A stretch of 64,000 nucleotides of DNA from Kumtagia sp964244725 (lineage in GTDB: Bacteria; Pseudomonadota; Alphaproteobacteria; Rhizobiales; Rhizobiaceae), in assembly GCA_964244725.1 (NCBI GenBank), contig CAXTJQ010000002.1:62001-126000 (forward strand), read 5' to 3'. The notes beneath the pieces are model-generated. The model made no database searches. It saw nothing but the letters and a program-made list of their open reading frames with translations, and was not told where the DNA came from. Position numbers and translations under genes: made by a program. Shown here piece by piece: positions 37,072 to 45,602 of this stretch (positions are counted from its first letter, which is position 1; every line of letters starts with the position of its first letter).

Positions 37072-37085
37072 GGGTGGGGGTGACG
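37072..37085 (+). repeat. Left inverted repeat flanking DUF559 gene
   Basis: GGGTGGGGGTGACG immediately precedes the DUF559 ATG. The reverse complement of 37457-37470 is GGGTGGAGGTGACG, so 13 of 14 bases match. This places short inverted repeats at both ends of the gene. Confidence 0.5.
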
Positions 37086-37520
37086 ATGCCGACACGAATA
37101 CGTCCATCGTCGATTGTAAAGGCCCGACGCCTGCGCCGTGAGATGACCGATGGCGAGCGAAAGCTTTGGTCCGAACTGCGAGGCTTCAAGCGTCACTTTG
37201 GCATTCACGTCCGTAAGCAGGCGCCGATTGGCCCGTACGTTGCGGATTTCGCCATTCACCACTATCGGCTAATTATTGAGGTCGATGGCGAGTTTCATTT
37301 CGAGCCGCATCGGATGGCAATGGATCGGCTCCGGGATAAATGGTTCGCTGGACAGGGGTATCGGGTTGTCCGGTTCAATACCGGGAAACTTTCCGAGACT
37401 TTCGATGGCCGCATCACCGAGTTTCTTCATCTCCTTGGGTTGATGAACGCCACGGGCGTCACCTCCACCCCTGACCCCTCCCGACAAGGGGGTGGGGGAC
37501 CCATGTCGCCCCATGACTGA
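37086..37520 (+). CDS. DUF559 domain-containing protein (Vsr/restriction-endonuclease-like fold)
   Basis: A 144-residue protein. Core: RRLRREMTDGERKLWSELR, FKRHFGIHVRKQAPIGPYVADFAI, then LIIEVDGEFHF, which carries the PD-(D/E)xK-like D...ExD residues, and RVVRFNTGKL. The family is predicted nuclease-like; cellular role unknown. It is inserted between the ATPase and permease genes of one importer and its last 8 bp overlap the first permease ATG. The final ~20 residues (TPDPSRQGGGGPMSPHD) translate a GC-rich repeat-like sequence. Confidence 0.85.
   Translation: MPTRIRPSSIVKARRLRREMTDGERKLWSELRGFKRHFGIHVRKQAPIGPYVADFAIHHYRLIIEVDGEFHFEPHRMAMDRLRDKWFAGQGYRVVRFNTGKLSETFDGRITEFLHLLGLMNATGVTSTPDPSRQGGGGPMSPHD
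37457..37470 (-). repeat. Right inverted repeat within the 3' end of the DUF559 gene
   Basis: CGTCACCTCCACCC is the near-perfect inverse of 37072-37085 (one mismatch). The next bases (cccctcccgacaagggggtgg) form an imperfect C/G hairpin. The pair encloses almost the entire DUF559 reading frame. Confidence 0.5.
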
Positions 37521-38394
37521 CCGCGCCCGCAACAAGATCATCCCGGTCAGTATCCTGCTCCTCGGACTTGTCGTCGTCTGGTACATCGGCGCCGTGGCGC
37601 TCAATGGGCCGTTCCAGCGCGACTTGAACCGGCGCGGCGATGTGAACGTGACGACTATCCAGTTCCTCGGCCAGACTTTGTCGCAACCCAAGCCAACCTT
37701 ACCCGCGCCGCATCAGGTCGCCGCGAACTTTTTCGAGAACACGTTCCTGCGCAAAGTTAGCAGCAACCGAAGCCTGGTCTATCACGCCTGGGTGACGCTC
37801 TCCTCGACGCTGCTCGGCTTTGCCTTCGGGACGGCGCTTGGCATCGTGATCGCGGTCGGCATCGTGCACGTCACGACGCTCGACCGCAGCCTGATGCCGT
37901 GGATCATTGCCTCGCAGACGATCCCGATCCTCGCCATCGCGCCGATGATCATCGTCGTACTTGCAGCGATCAACGTCACCGGGCTGATCCCAAAGGCGAT
38001 GATCTCGACCTACCTGTCGTTCTTCCCGGTCGCGGTCGGCATGGTGAAGGGGCTGCGCTCGCCCGAAATCATGCATCTCGACTTGATGCGGACCTACAAT
38101 GCGAGCAAAGCACAGACCTTCTGGAAGCTGCGCGCGCCGGCTTCGGTACCGTTCCTGTTCGCTTCGATGAAGGTTGCGGTCGCCGCGAGCCTGGTCGGCG
38201 CGATCGTCGGCGAATTGCCGACAGGCGCGGTCGCCGGCATCGGCTCGAAGCTGCTCGCCGGCTCCTATTACAGCCAGACCATAGACATGTGGGCGGCGCT
38301 GTTCGCAGGCTCGGTCGTCGCGGCGCTGCTGGTGACGATCGTCGATCTCGTGGGCCGCATGGTGGAGCGCAATATGGGTGCGCGTCCGACATGA
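37513..38394 (+). CDS. ABC transporter permease 1 (pyrimidine/nitrate-taurine type)
   Basis: A 293-residue permease starting MTDRARNKIIPVSILLL. About six membrane segments and the EAA-type loop YNASKAQTFWKLRAPASVPFLF are seen. Residues 30-85 form an extra periplasmic loop after the first segment. The start overlaps the DUF559 gene by 8 bp and the stop overlaps permease 2 by 4 bp (ATGA). It forms the channel with permease 2. Confidence 0.88.
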   Translation: MTDRARNKIIPVSILLLGLVVVWYIGAVALNGPFQRDLNRRGDVNVTTIQFLGQTLSQPKPTLPAPHQVAANFFENTFLRKVSSNRSLVYHAWVTLSSTLLGFAFGTALGIVIAVGIVHVTTLDRSLMPWIIASQTIPILAIAPMIIVVLAAINVTGLIPKAMISTYLSFFPVAVGMVKGLRSPEIMHLDLMRTYNASKAQTFWKLRAPASVPFLFASMKVAVAASLVGAIVGELPTGAVAGIGSKLLAGSYYSQTIDMWAALFAGSVVAALLVTIVDLVGRMVERNMGARPT

Positions 38395-39524
38395 TGCGCT
38401 TTCCGCCTTCTTGGCAATGTGTCGTCGCCGTGCTGCTGGTGATTGCGTCGGCATTTTTTTTACCGGTGTCCGATTTGCCAATAGCGGACGGCGCTCGTGC
38501 AATCGGCGATGCGATTGTCCTGCTCGTCATTCTCATCATCGGCTTCGACTGTATTTTCGACGCTCTGCCCGGCGGCCCCAGGGTCCTGGTCCCCCTTCAT
38601 CTCGTCTTAGCTCACGTGGCGGTCTCGCTTCTGATGCTCACGGGGGCAAACGGCACTGCGCACGTCTCGTTCTATTTGCTGCTCGCCGCTTGCTGGCTGC
38701 TCGCTTGGCGATGTGTCTCGTTGTTGTCGACGCTCAGGCCAACGAAACACATCGCGAATGTGGTGCTCAAGGTTCTCATTCCGGCGATTTTCGGCCTCTG
38801 GCTGCTGATTTTATGGGAAGCGGTGACGCGCGGCGCTGGCATTCCATTCATCCTGCTGCCGCCGCCAAGCGCGATCGGTGCGCGCATCGCGGCCTCGATC
38901 CCGGTGCTTGCCGCCGATGTCCGCCAGACTATCTTCAAGGCCGTCATCGCCGGCTACGCGCTCGGCTGCGCGTTCGGTTTTGCCGTGGCGATTCTCGCCG
39001 ACCGCTTCGGTTTCCTGCGGCGCGGCCTGATCCCGATCGGCAACATGGTCTCGGCGCTGCCAATCATCGGCGTGGCGCCGATCATGGTGATGTGGTTCGG
39101 CTTCGACTGGCAGTCCAAGGCCGCCGTGGTCGTCATCATGACGTTCTTCCCCATGCTGGTGAACACGGTCGCGGGGCTGGCGGCGAGCGGCGCGATGGAG
39201 CGCGACCTGATGCGCACCTACGCGTCGTCCTACTGGCAGACGCTGTTCAAGCTCCGGCTGCCGGCTGCCGCGCCGTTCATCTTCAACGCGCTGAAAATCA
39301 ACTCGACGCTAGCGATGATCGGCGCGATCGTCGCCGAATTCTTCGGTACGCCGGTGGTCGGCATGGGCTTCCGCATCTCCACGGAGGTCGGCCGTATGAA
39401 CATCGATATGGTGTGGGCCGAAATCGCAGTTGCGGCGCTCGCCGGTTCCGTCTTTTATGGTGTTGTCGCACTTATCGAGAGAGCAACGACATTCTGGCAT
39501 CCGTCTGTGCGAAGTGGCGCATAA
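38391..39524 (+). CDS. ABC transporter permease 2 with extended membrane N-terminus
   Basis: A 377-residue permease. The conserved SsuC/TauC-like part is residues 125-377, with ILWEAVTRGAGIPFILLPPPS and the EAA loop RTYASSYWQTLFKLRLPAAAPF. About 120 N-terminal residues add roughly four hydrophobic segments (VAVLLVIASAFFL, IVLLVILIIGFDCIF, LVLAHVAVSLLML, FYLLLAACWLLAW) not found in standard members of about 260 aa. The ATG overlaps the previous stop. Confidence 0.88.
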   Translation: MMRFPPSWQCVVAVLLVIASAFFLPVSDLPIADGARAIGDAIVLLVILIIGFDCIFDALPGGPRVLVPLHLVLAHVAVSLLMLTGANGTAHVSFYLLLAACWLLAWRCVSLLSTLRPTKHIANVVLKVLIPAIFGLWLLILWEAVTRGAGIPFILLPPPSAIGARIAASIPVLAADVRQTIFKAVIAGYALGCAFGFAVAILADRFGFLRRGLIPIGNMVSALPIIGVAPIMVMWFGFDWQSKAAVVVIMTFFPMLVNTVAGLAASGAMERDLMRTYASSYWQTLFKLRLPAAAPFIFNALKINSTLAMIGAIVAEFFGTPVVGMGFRISTEVGRMNIDMVWAEIAVAALAGSVFYGVVALIERATTFWHPSVRSGA

Positions 39525-39645
39525 GTCCCTGCCTTTGCCAGACGAGGCGCAGTGCGTTATTTTGGCAGGACGTGAAGGGACCCTTGGGAGGGCCGTTATC
39601 ACCCTTGACTGGATCGGAGCAAAACTTTCCGAGGTCGTGGATGAG

Positions 39646-39879
39646 ATGCGTACTATGCGCGCCGAACTCTCGGCCATGCGTTCCGTGATCGACGGCGGCT
39701 TCCATATGGCGCGTGATACCGACGGCCGCGTGGAAGGTTTGCGGTGTATCGTCGATTCGTATGAGCAGCGCATCACCTCGCTGGAAAGGCACACAAGCCG
39801 TGGCGAAGCCGTCCTTCACGGTGCATCAGATCGGAAAGCGCGGAAAATCCTTGCGAAGTCCGGCGACCTAAGCAATTGA
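39646..39879 (+). CDS. Possible small coiled-coil protein
   Basis: A weakly supported frame of 77 codons from the ATG at 39646 (the open frame extends upstream). It reads MRTMRAELSAMRSVIDGG, VEGLRCIVDSYEQRITSLER, a heptad-like pattern typical of short coiled-coil hypotheticals. It lies between permease 2 and the binding-protein gene, where a spacer would otherwise be expected. The start is uncertain. Confidence 0.35.
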   Translation: MRTMRAELSAMRSVIDGGFHMARDTDGRVEGLRCIVDSYEQRITSLERHTSRGEAVLHGASDRKARKILAKSGDLSN

Positions 39880-39880
39880 T

Positions 39881-39890
39881 TTTGATCGAT
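39881..39890 (+). promoter_or_regulatory. TTTGATCGAT motif upstream of binding-protein gene
   Basis: Identical 10-mer to that at 20303-20312 upstream of preT. Here it is embedded between ATTGA and TCAAT half sites (39875-39898). It is a candidate shared control element of the pyrimidine genes. Confidence 0.25.
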
Positions 39891-39919
39891 CACTCAATCC
39901 GACATCAAAGGGGAAGAAC

Positions 39920-40894
39920 ATGAACAAGAAACTGATCGTATCGATGCTCGCCGGCGCGGTTTCGCTGGCGGCTTTCCAAGCGATGGCCGCCGACAAGGTG
40001 ACGCTGCAACTCAAATGGGTGACGCAGGCGCAGTTCGCCGGCTACTACGTCGCCAAGGAAAAAGGCTTCTACGAAGCCGAGGGCCTCGATGTCGACATCA
40101 AGCCGGGCGGGCCCGATATCGCGCCGGAGCAGGTGATTGCCGGCGGCGGGGCCGACGTGATCGTCGACTGGATGGGCGGCGCGCTTGCAGCCCGGGAAAA
40201 GGGCGTGCCTTTGGTCAATATCGCCCAGCCCTTCAAGAAGGCCGGTATGGAGATGGTCTGTCCGAAGGATGGTCCGATCAAATCGGAAGCCGATTTCAAG
40301 GGCCATACGCTCGGAGTCTGGTTCTTCGGCAACGAATATCCGTTCTACGCCTGGATGAACAAGATCGGCCTAAAGACCGAAGGCGGCGCGGACGGCGTGA
40401 CCGTTCTCAAGCAGAGCTTCGACGTGCAGCCGCTGATCCAGAAGCAGGCCGACTGTATATCGGTGATGACCTACAACGAATACGGTCAGGTTCTCGACGC
40501 CGGCTTCAAGCCCGAAGACCTCGTCGTGTTCAATTACTCGGCGATGGGCAACGATCTTCTCGAGGACGGGCTCTACGTGGACGAGACCAAACTCAAGGAT
40601 CCGGCCTTCGAGGACAAGATGGTTCGTTTCGTGCGCGCTTCCATGAAAGGCTGGAAGGAGGCGGTCTCCAATCCGGATGAGGCGGCTGGCATCGTCGTCG
40701 AGGCCGGCGGGCAGGACGAAGCCCATCAGAAGTTCATGATGGGTGAAGTCGCCAAGCTGATCGGCGATGGCGACGGCAAGCTCAACGAGGCGGCCTACGA
40801 CCGCACCGCCAAGGCGTTGCTCGACCAGAAGATCATCACGAAAGAGCCGACGGGCGCCTGGACTTCGGCGGTTACCGATAAGGCAGTCCAATAG
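39920..40894 (+). CDS. NMT1/THI5-type ABC transporter substrate-binding protein (probable pyrimidine)
   Basis: A 324-residue periplasmic protein with a signal peptide (MNKKLIVSMLAGAVSLAAF, cut near AMAAD). The mature start VTLQLKWVTQAQFAGYYVAKEKGFY matches the NMT1/THI5 family. GGPDIAPEQVIAGGGADVIVDWM lies in the ligand cleft. It is the last gene of the importer and ends at a strong terminator. The ligand is inferred to be a pyrimidine or related compound from its neighbours; hydroxymethylpyrimidine is an alternative. Confidence 0.88.
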   Translation: MNKKLIVSMLAGAVSLAAFQAMAADKVTLQLKWVTQAQFAGYYVAKEKGFYEAEGLDVDIKPGGPDIAPEQVIAGGGADVIVDWMGGALAAREKGVPLVNIAQPFKKAGMEMVCPKDGPIKSEADFKGHTLGVWFFGNEYPFYAWMNKIGLKTEGGADGVTVLKQSFDVQPLIQKQADCISVMTYNEYGQVLDAGFKPEDLVVFNYSAMGNDLLEDGLYVDETKLKDPAFEDKMVRFVRASMKGWKEAVSNPDEAAGIVVEAGGQDEAHQKFMMGEVAKLIGDGDGKLNEAAYDRTAKALLDQKIITKEPTGAWTSAVTDKAVQ

Positions 40895-40915
40895 TCTGAT
40901 TTTTCTCAGGCAACG

Positions 40916-40945
40916 AGAGGGGCGAGTACTCGCCCCTCTTTTCTT
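40916..40945 (+). terminator. Rho-independent terminator
   Basis: A fully palindromic hairpin, AGAGGGGCGAGT (40916-40927) directly followed by ACTCGCCCCTCT (40928-40939), is followed by TTTCTT. It ends the pyrimidine transporter operon. Confidence 0.85.
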
Positions 40946-41061
40946 GGGCCGCGCTCGCTGATGTAGGAAACGAACGGCGATTGGTTTCGTTGTGCTGGCA
41001 GCCGCCGGGCAAGCGTTTCGTGACGCGCCGGGGCGACAACCAGATCACGAGAGGAAATACG

Positions 41062-41502
41062 ATGAACTCGTTTCGAATTTCGGCTATGATCGCCGGCGTC
41101 AGCCTTGCCACACTCCTCGTTTCGGCGCCAGCTTATGCGGAAACCATGAAGATGATGGCCATGCTCGACGGGGGCCAGCAGAACCCGCCGATCACGAGCA
41201 AGGCCAACGGCATGGCCGATCTTACTTACGATACCGACACAAAGAAGCTCGAATGGACGGTCGAATATGCCGATCTGAGCGGCGCCGCGACCGCAGCCCA
41301 TATCCATGGCCCGGCAGCCAAAGGCGCCAATGCGAGCGTCGCGGTTCCTTTTGGCGAGAAGCTCAAAAGCCCGATCAAGGGATCCGCGACATTGACCGAG
41401 GCGCAGGCCAAGGATCTCATGGACGGCATGATGTACATCAACATCCACACCGCCGAACACAAGGACGGTGAAATCCGCGGGCAGATCGAAAAGGGCATGT
41501 AG
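41062..41502 (+). CDS. CHRD domain-containing secreted protein
   Basis: A 146-residue exported protein. Signal peptide: ISAMIAGVSLATLLVSAPAYAE. The CHRD domain shows LDGGQQNPPITSKANGMA, AAHIHGPAAKG and MYINIHTAEHKDGEIRGQI. CHRD domains occur in chordin and in bacterial secreted proteins of unknown role. GAGAGGAAA precedes the ATG. A large hairpin terminator follows. Confidence 0.9.
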   Translation: MNSFRISAMIAGVSLATLLVSAPAYAETMKMMAMLDGGQQNPPITSKANGMADLTYDTDTKKLEWTVEYADLSGAATAAHIHGPAAKGANASVAVPFGEKLKSPIKGSATLTEAQAKDLMDGMMYINIHTAEHKDGEIRGQIEKGM

Positions 41503-41525
41503 TCGCTGCCCTTCTCGTTATCGAC

Positions 41526-41563
41526 AATGTGAAATGCCGCCTCCGGGCGGCATTTCACATTTG
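41526..41563. terminator. Strong hairpin, probable bidirectional terminator
   Basis: Perfect 16-bp arms AATGTGAAATGCCGCC (41526-41541) and GGCGGCATTTCACATT (41546-41561) with loop TCCG. It lies between the convergent CHRD and TPP-enzyme genes. Short A and T runs flank it on both sides. Confidence 0.85.
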
Positions 41564-41697
41564 GACAAGCTACGGCGGGCTCGTGCCTTGAACACGACCA
41601 AATCGGCGATCGGATCAGAAGAAGCCTTGGCATTTCCGGTCAGCGCTTCGGACGCTCGTGTCTAAACATCTGGAACCAATAGACCATTCGCGTCGGC

Positions 41698-43347
41698 CTA
41701 ACGCTTTCCGCGGATGTCGCTGAGCGTCCGCGTCGGCGTGATTGCCTCCGGGTCCAACTTGATCTCGATCAGGGCCGGCTTTCCGGCTGATCTGGCGCGT
41801 TCGAACGCCGGGCCGAAGTCGGCGGTCGCTTCGACCGTTTCGCCATGACCGCCATAGGCGCGGGCGAGCGCTGCAAAGTCCGGGTTGCGCAGGTCGGTGC
41901 CTGACACGCGGCCGGGATATTCGCGCTCCTGATGCATGCGGATCGTTCCGTAAATGCCGTTGTTGACGACGATCACGATGATCGGCAGGTCGTATTGCAC
42001 GGCGGTGGCGAATTCCTGGCCGTTCATCAGGAAGCAGCCGTCGCCGGCGAAGGCGATGACTTCGCGGTCGGGAAACAGCAATTTCGCCGCGATGGCGGCG
42101 GGCATCCCGTAACCCATCGAGCCGGAAGTTGGCGCGGCCTGCGTCGCGTAACGGCGAAAGCGATGGAAGCGGTGGACCCAAGTCGCATAGTTGCCGGCCC
42201 CGTTGGTCAGGATCGCATCGTCCGCCAGAACGTTTTCCAGATGAGCCATGATCGGACCCATCAGCACGTCGCCCGGGCCTGCGTCGGGTGGCGTCGACCA
42301 GTCGAGATAGGCGCCGTGCAGGCGCTCCGCCTCGATTTCCCAGGTGGGTTCGGCTTTCGGGCCGATTTCGGCGAACGCTTTCGCAAACGCCTCCGGCGAA
42401 GCGTTGACGGCGAGCGTCGGGCGGTAGACGCGGCCAAGTTCGTTTGGGTCCGGATGGACGTGGATGAGCATCTGATCGGGGTAGGGGCTCTTGAGCAGCG
42501 TGTAGTCCGACGACGGCATCTCGCCCATCCGGCCGCCGATCAGCAGGATGAGGTCCGCCTGTTTGATATAGGCGGCGAGTCTAGGGTTTGGGCCGATGCC
42601 GACATCGCCGGCATAGCAGGGGTGAAGATGGTCGAACAGCATCTGGCGGCGGAACGAGCATCCGACCGGCAGCGCCCAGGCCTCGGCCGCTTTTTCCATC
42701 CCCGACTTCGCCTGCTCGCTCCATCGCGTCCCGCCGAGGATGACCATGGGGCGCTCGGCCTTGGCAAGGAGATCGAACACGGTGCGCATCGTGTGTTCGT
42801 CCGGTCTCGTCTCGACCGGCGTGTAGGCCACCGCGTCGGTCGCTTCCGCCCGGCTGGTCAGCATGTCCTCGGGCAGCGCGATGACCACGGGCCCCGGACG
42901 GCCCGACGTCGCGACCGCGAAGGCGCGCGTCAGGATTTCGGGAATGCGGACGGCGTCGTCGATCTCGGTCGCCCATTTGGCGATCGGCCCGAAGAAGGCG
43001 CGGTAGTCGACCTCCTGGAACGCTTCGCGCCCGCGAATGCCTTTCGCGATCTGGCCGACGAACAGGATCATCGGGATCGAATCCTGCATGGCGATGTGGA
43101 TGCCGGGCGAGGCATTGGTCGCGCCGGGCCCTCGGGTCACGAAGCAGATCCCGGGGGCGCCGGTCAGCCGGCCATGGCAGTCGGCCATCATCGCCGCGCC
43201 GCCTTCCTGGCGACAGACAATGGTGCGGATCGGCGAATCGTGGAGGGCGTCGAGAACGGCGAGATAGGACTCGCCGGGCACGCAGAAGATGCGGTCGACG
43301 CCATTGGCCTCGAGCGCCTGGACGATGAGTTGGCCGCCGGTCTTCAT
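41698..43347 (-). CDS. Thiamine pyrophosphate-dependent enzyme (acetolactate synthase-like)
   Basis: A 549-residue TPP enzyme. The catalytic glutamate is in CRQEGGAAMMADCHGRLTG (about residue 48). The TPP/Mg motif is FAGDGCFLMNGQEFATAV through VVNNGIYG. PYR, central and PP domains are in the usual order. No evidence fixes the reaction; true acetolactate synthase would normally pair with IlvN, absent here. Its start overlaps the CoA-transferase stop by 4 bp, so the two are co-translated and may act on the same acyl-CoA or 2-oxo acid chemistry. Confidence 0.85.
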   Translation of the reverse strand: MKTGGQLIVQALEANGVDRIFCVPGESYLAVLDALHDSPIRTIVCRQEGGAAMMADCHGRLTGAPGICFVTRGPGATNASPGIHIAMQDSIPMILFVGQIAKGIRGREAFQEVDYRAFFGPIAKWATEIDDAVRIPEILTRAFAVATSGRPGPVVIALPEDMLTSRAEATDAVAYTPVETRPDEHTMRTVFDLLAKAERPMVILGGTRWSEQAKSGMEKAAEAWALPVGCSFRRQMLFDHLHPCYAGDVGIGPNPRLAAYIKQADLILLIGGRMGEMPSSDYTLLKSPYPDQMLIHVHPDPNELGRVYRPTLAVNASPEAFAKAFAEIGPKAEPTWEIEAERLHGAYLDWSTPPDAGPGDVLMGPIMAHLENVLADDAILTNGAGNYATWVHRFHRFRRYATQAAPTSGSMGYGMPAAIAAKLLFPDREVIAFAGDGCFLMNGQEFATAVQYDLPIIVIVVNNGIYGTIRMHQEREYPGRVSGTDLRNPDFAALARAYGGHGETVEATADFGPAFERARSAGKPALIEIKLDPEAITPTRTLSDIRGKR

Positions 43348-44519
43348 GCCTTCAGCGTCTCCAGTTCTGCGAGGATCTCGGCCGTGTGCTCGCCGAGGCG
43401 CGGCGAGGGGCGGTCGTAGATCAGCGGCGTCCGCGAATAGACGATGGGCGACCGCACGGACGGCAGGCGATTGCCGTCGCCATCCTCCAGATCGAGCCGC
43501 ATGCCGCGCGCGATGGTCTGCGGGTCGGCGAAGCTCTCTGGGATGGCGTTGATCGGACTTGCCGGTACGCCTGCCGCTTCGAGTTTTGCCAAAAGTGTCG
43601 CCCTGTCGAAGGCCGCCAGCTTCGGGACGATGGCTTCGCGCAAAGCCGCGCGATTGGCGACGCGCGCGGCGTTGGTCGCGAAATCGGGATGGGCCGGCAG
43701 CGCGTCGAGCCCGACCGTTTCGCAGAATTTGCGGAACTGGCCGTCATTGCCGACCGCAAGGATGAAATGGCCGCTCTGGACGGGCAGCACCTCGTAAGGC
43801 GAAATGTTGGGATGGGCGTTGCCCATCTGGACCGGCGCCGCGCCGGAGACAAGATAGTTCATGTTCTGGTTGGCCAGCACGGCGATCTGGCAATCCAGCA
43901 GCGCCATATCGATGTGCTGGCCCTCGCCGGTCGCCTCGGCATGCCGAAGCGCGGCTTGAATCGCGATGACCGTATAGAGGCCGGTGAAGAGGTCCGTGAC
44001 GGCGACGCCGACCTTCTGCGGCTCGCCGCCCGCTGGACCGGTGATCGACATCAGGCCCGACATGCCCTGGATGATGAAATCGTAGCCTGCGCGGGCCGCA
44101 TAGGGTCCGTCCTGGCCGAAGCCGGTGATGGAGCAGTAGACGAGCTTGGGATTCACGGTCCTCAGGCTCTCGAAGTCGAGCCCGTGTTTCTTAAGCCCGC
44201 CGACTTTGAAGTTTTCGATGAGGATATCGGCGGAAGCTGCAAGCGTCCGAATCGTTTCCGCGCCTTCCGACGTGGAAAAATCGACGGCGATCGAGCGCTT
44301 GTTGCGGTTGCAGGCGTGATAATATGCGGCCGACAGGTTCTCGCCGTCAGCGCCCGTGACGAAGGGCGGGCCCCATTTGCGCGTGTCGTCGCCGCCATCC
44401 GGACTTTCGACCTTGATTACGTCCGCGCCCAGGTCGGCCAGCACCTGTCCGGCCCAGGGACCGGCCAGGATGCGTGCGAGTTCGATGACGCGGATTCCGT
44501 GCAGAGGCGGCTGGCTCAT
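43344..44519 (-). CDS. CaiB/BaiF family CoA-transferase
   Basis: A 391-residue class III CoA-transferase starting MSQPPLHGIRVIELARILAG; longer upstream open frame is unconserved. Family blocks: DLGADVIKVESPDGGDDTRKWGPPF, NRNKRSIAVDF, and the catalytic Asp in RAGYDFIIQGMSGLM. The family moves CoA between carboxylic acids (for example formyl-CoA/oxalate, carnitine). The partner TPP enzyme suggests a small degradative unit, but the substrate is not determinable. Confidence 0.9.
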   Translation of the reverse strand: MSQPPLHGIRVIELARILAGPWAGQVLADLGADVIKVESPDGGDDTRKWGPPFVTGADGENLSAAYYHACNRNKRSIAVDFSTSEGAETIRTLAASADILIENFKVGGLKKHGLDFESLRTVNPKLVYCSITGFGQDGPYAARAGYDFIIQGMSGLMSITGPAGGEPQKVGVAVTDLFTGLYTVIAIQAALRHAEATGEGQHIDMALLDCQIAVLANQNMNYLVSGAAPVQMGNAHPNISPYEVLPVQSGHFILAVGNDGQFRKFCETVGLDALPAHPDFATNAARVANRAALREAIVPKLAAFDRATLLAKLEAAGVPASPINAIPESFADPQTIARGMRLDLEDGDGNRLPSVRSPIVYSRTPLIYDRPSPRLGEHTAEILAELETLKA

Positions 44520-44557
44520 GGCGTGCGAATAACGCGTTTCCGACACTTTCGACAAGG

Positions 44558-45499
44558 TTATGTCGTCCGTTCCGCAACGACCTGTTGCGCCCAGGCGATG
44601 AAGTCGGAGGTGATGATGTCGCGATTCAAGTCGTTCAGGCCTTCGTGGCGAGTATCCTGGTAAACCGTTGAAGCGAGATTCGAAAAACCCATCCGACGCA
44701 GCCGCCTGGCAAGCGCCTCGATGGCCGCGCCGTGGTCCGTCGAAGGGTCTGACGCGCCGCCGACGAGGTTGAAATGCAAATCCTTGCGGACGGGAATAAA
44801 GTTGCGGTCGTCGGCGCCGGCGAAAATCATGCGGAACACATCCCGCCACATCGAAACCGAGGCGTCCCAGCCGCAGAGCGGGTCGGCTCCGTATTTGGCG
44901 ACCTCGGACGGGTCGCGCGACAGCCAGGCGGCCGGTGTCTGCTTCGGGTCCGATTTGCGGTTCCAGACGCGGAAAGTCAGTGCTGGCAGAATGCGCGACG
45001 GCACGTCTGAGCCCAGGCGCATCCTTTCCCACGCCAGGATCGCCTGCGCGACGCGTCCGAGCGCGCCGGCTGAAAAATTCGCGTTCCAGATGGCGGCGCC
45101 GGCAAGGTGATCCGAACGCCGGAGAACTGAATTCAGCGCGATGATGCCGCCCAGCGAGTGACCGAAGAGGATGAGCGGCAGGCCGGGGCGCCGTTGCGCA
45201 ATGTGGGCGTGGACGGCGGCGATGTCGTCCATGACCTTGCCCACTCCGCCGACAGCCGAGAACCGGCCGAGCGGCGCGTCGGGCGCCTTGGTGTCTCCGT
45301 GGCCGCGATGATCGTGGGCGTAGACATGGAAGCCCGCCGGCGCAAGTGCCTTGGCGAACCGTTCGTAGCGGGCCGAATGTTCCGCGAGACCGTGATTGAC
45401 GTGGACGACGCCGATGGCGCGAGTTCGCGGATGCGCCGCATGCAGTCGCAGGCTCGCGCCCGTCGGCGAGGCAAGCATGGTCATCGAGTCGAACGGCAT
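44558..45499 (-). CDS. Alpha/beta hydrolase, monoacylglycerol lipase-like
   Basis: A 313-residue serine hydrolase (start ATG 45499; a longer frame is open to 45682). HVNHGLAEHSARYERFA and HDHRGHGDT precede the nucleophile elbow FGHSLGGI. A likely catalytic His is in QDTRHEGLND near the C-terminus. This arrangement is typical of the serine aminopeptidase S33/monoglyceride lipase group. Probably hydrolyses an ester or lipid; substrate unknown. No signal peptide. Confidence 0.85.
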   Translation of the reverse strand: MPFDSMTMLASPTGASLRLHAAHPRTRAIGVVHVNHGLAEHSARYERFAKALAPAGFHVYAHDHRGHGDTKAPDAPLGRFSAVGGVGKVMDDIAAVHAHIAQRRPGLPLILFGHSLGGIIALNSVLRRSDHLAGAAIWNANFSAGALGRVAQAILAWERMRLGSDVPSRILPALTFRVWNRKSDPKQTPAAWLSRDPSEVAKYGADPLCGWDASVSMWRDVFRMIFAGADDRNFIPVRKDLHFNLVGGASDPSTDHGAAIEALARRLRRMGFSNLASTVYQDTRHEGLNDLNRDIITSDFIAWAQQVVAERTT

Positions 45500-45602
45500 C
45501 GCGATCCTCGCACTCGGTTCAACGGCTGTCCCTGCCGCGTCACGCTCCGGTGACATCGGCCGCATTCTTGCTAGAATGACCGGCAGATCGGGATAGGTCC
45601 AC

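Noticed and set aside
37899..38390. Upstream extension of permease 2
   Set aside because: It lies inside permease 1 in another frame; the overlapping ATGA start at 38391 is the natural one.
41698..44519. Oxalate degradation pair (frc/oxc)
   Set aside because: The TPP enzyme lacks oxalyl-CoA decarboxylase sequence features; only the gene pairing is similar.
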